A DNA stretch of 6,781 nt. Origin: an uncultured Acidimicrobiia bacterium (GTDB lineage Bacteria; Actinomycetota; Acidimicrobiia; Spongiisociales; UBA5794). The notes below the pieces were generated by a model. That model made no database searches and was not told where the DNA came from. It saw only the letters and a list, made by a program, of their open reading frames with translations. This document shows positions 6,438 to 6,781 of this stretch, piece after piece. A program made the translations under genes and the position numbers. Location of the stretch: positions 1 to 6,781 of the forward strand of contig CAJWGC010000060.1 in assembly GCA_913031525.1 (NCBI GenBank). The letters are read 5' to 3'. Numbering within the stretch: position 1 is the stretch's first letter; each line of letters opens with the position of its first letter.

Positions 6438-6781
6438 ATGGTCGAAACGATCAAGGTTCCACTGAGTTCCTTTTCAACAGCTAGCTTCTCCCCGTACGGG
6501 ATTTGTCACGAGATTCCTGAGGGTGAGCCACATCGTCGTGCTGGAAGTCACGCCGCGCTCTGGAATCTTGGAGATCTCGAATTTACACTTAAGCAACCTT
6601 TCGTAGGAGTCGTTCGCTACTACCAACGGGGGTTTGTTTGTTCGACACTGGAGCGCCATCCAGGGGAGACGCAGACCTTTATTCCGATAGGGAGCATGTC
6701 GAGCATCGTGGCCGTTGCTTGTCCAAGTGACGGACCAACCCCAGATCCGGATACTTTTCGGGGTTTTCTACTCGACGGAAC
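6438..6781 (+). CDS. Ureidoglycolate lyase (AllA)-like protein, N-terminal part (3' truncated by window edge)
   Basis: The frame opens at ATG 6438 behind a good ribosome site and stays open to the right edge, giving 114 complete codons of a family usually about 160-170 residues long. The diagnostic block is LERHPGETQTFIPIG (71-85), followed by SIVAVACPSDGPTPDPDTFR (89-108) and GFLLDG at the edge. It closely parallels the LERHP-x-x-TQAFIP and RAFITNG segments of Escherichia coli AllA as I recall them. An N-terminal FSPYG (17-21) also fits. AllA is a cupin-like enzyme that splits ureidoglycolate into glyoxylate and urea in purine/allantoin breakdown. The conserved G-V-x-Y-H...WHHPL region expected next lies beyond the window. 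Here it sits behind a CoA-transferase and a dehydratase rather than allantoinase genes, so it may act on another ureido acid. The fold assignment is fairly sure; the substrate is not. Confidence 0.85.
   Translation, partial: MVETIKVPLSSFSTASFSPYGICHEIPEGEPHRRAGSHAALWNLGDLEFTLKQPFVGVVRYYQRGFVCSTLERHPGETQTFIPIGSMSSIVAVACPSDGPTPDPDTFRGFLLDG

Overview
The window is bacterial DNA of roughly balanced base composition, packed with seven co-adjacent metabolic genes and no RNA genes, CRISPR arrays or insertion sequences. Genes start with good Shine-Dalgarno sequences, gaps are short, and two gene pairs overlap by ATGA. The organism cannot be fixed from the sequence. The two-hot-dog dehydratase family seen here is, from memory, common in Actinobacteria, and dense sets of CoA-transferase, MaoC and amidohydrolase genes also occur in heterotrophic marine or soil lineages. 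Both are only hints.

Layout: (1) the C-terminal part of an amidase-signature enzyme enters from the left edge (1-806, +). (2) A class III CoA-transferase follows (CaiB1, 896-2107, +). (3) Convergent to it, with only 13 bases between the stop codons, is a minus-strand two-gene operon: a two-domain MaoC/FAS1-like dehydratase (MaoC1, 2849-3991) followed by an isochorismatase-fold cysteine hydrolase (2121-2852), overlapping by 4 bases. (4) A 69-base divergent intergenic region carries candidate back-to-back promoters. (5) A plus-strand operon follows: a second class III CoA-transferase (CaiB2, 4061-5281), a second two-domain dehydratase (MaoC2, 5278-6390, again a 4-base overlap), and the start of a ureidoglycolate-lyase (AllA)-like gene that runs off the right edge (6438-6781).

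The genes read as one catabolic locus. Two CoA-transferases would activate carboxylic acids by CoA exchange, two hot-dog enzymes would hydrate or dehydrate the resulting acyl-CoAs, and three C-N-bond enzymes (amidase, cysteine amidohydrolase, ureidoglycolate-lyase-like) would release ammonia or urea. The best hypothesis is degradation of an amide- or ureido-containing carboxylic acid through CoA thioesters. The exact substrate is unknown. The duplicated CoA-transferase/dehydratase module is the most notable feature. All family calls come from reading motifs; no database search was run.
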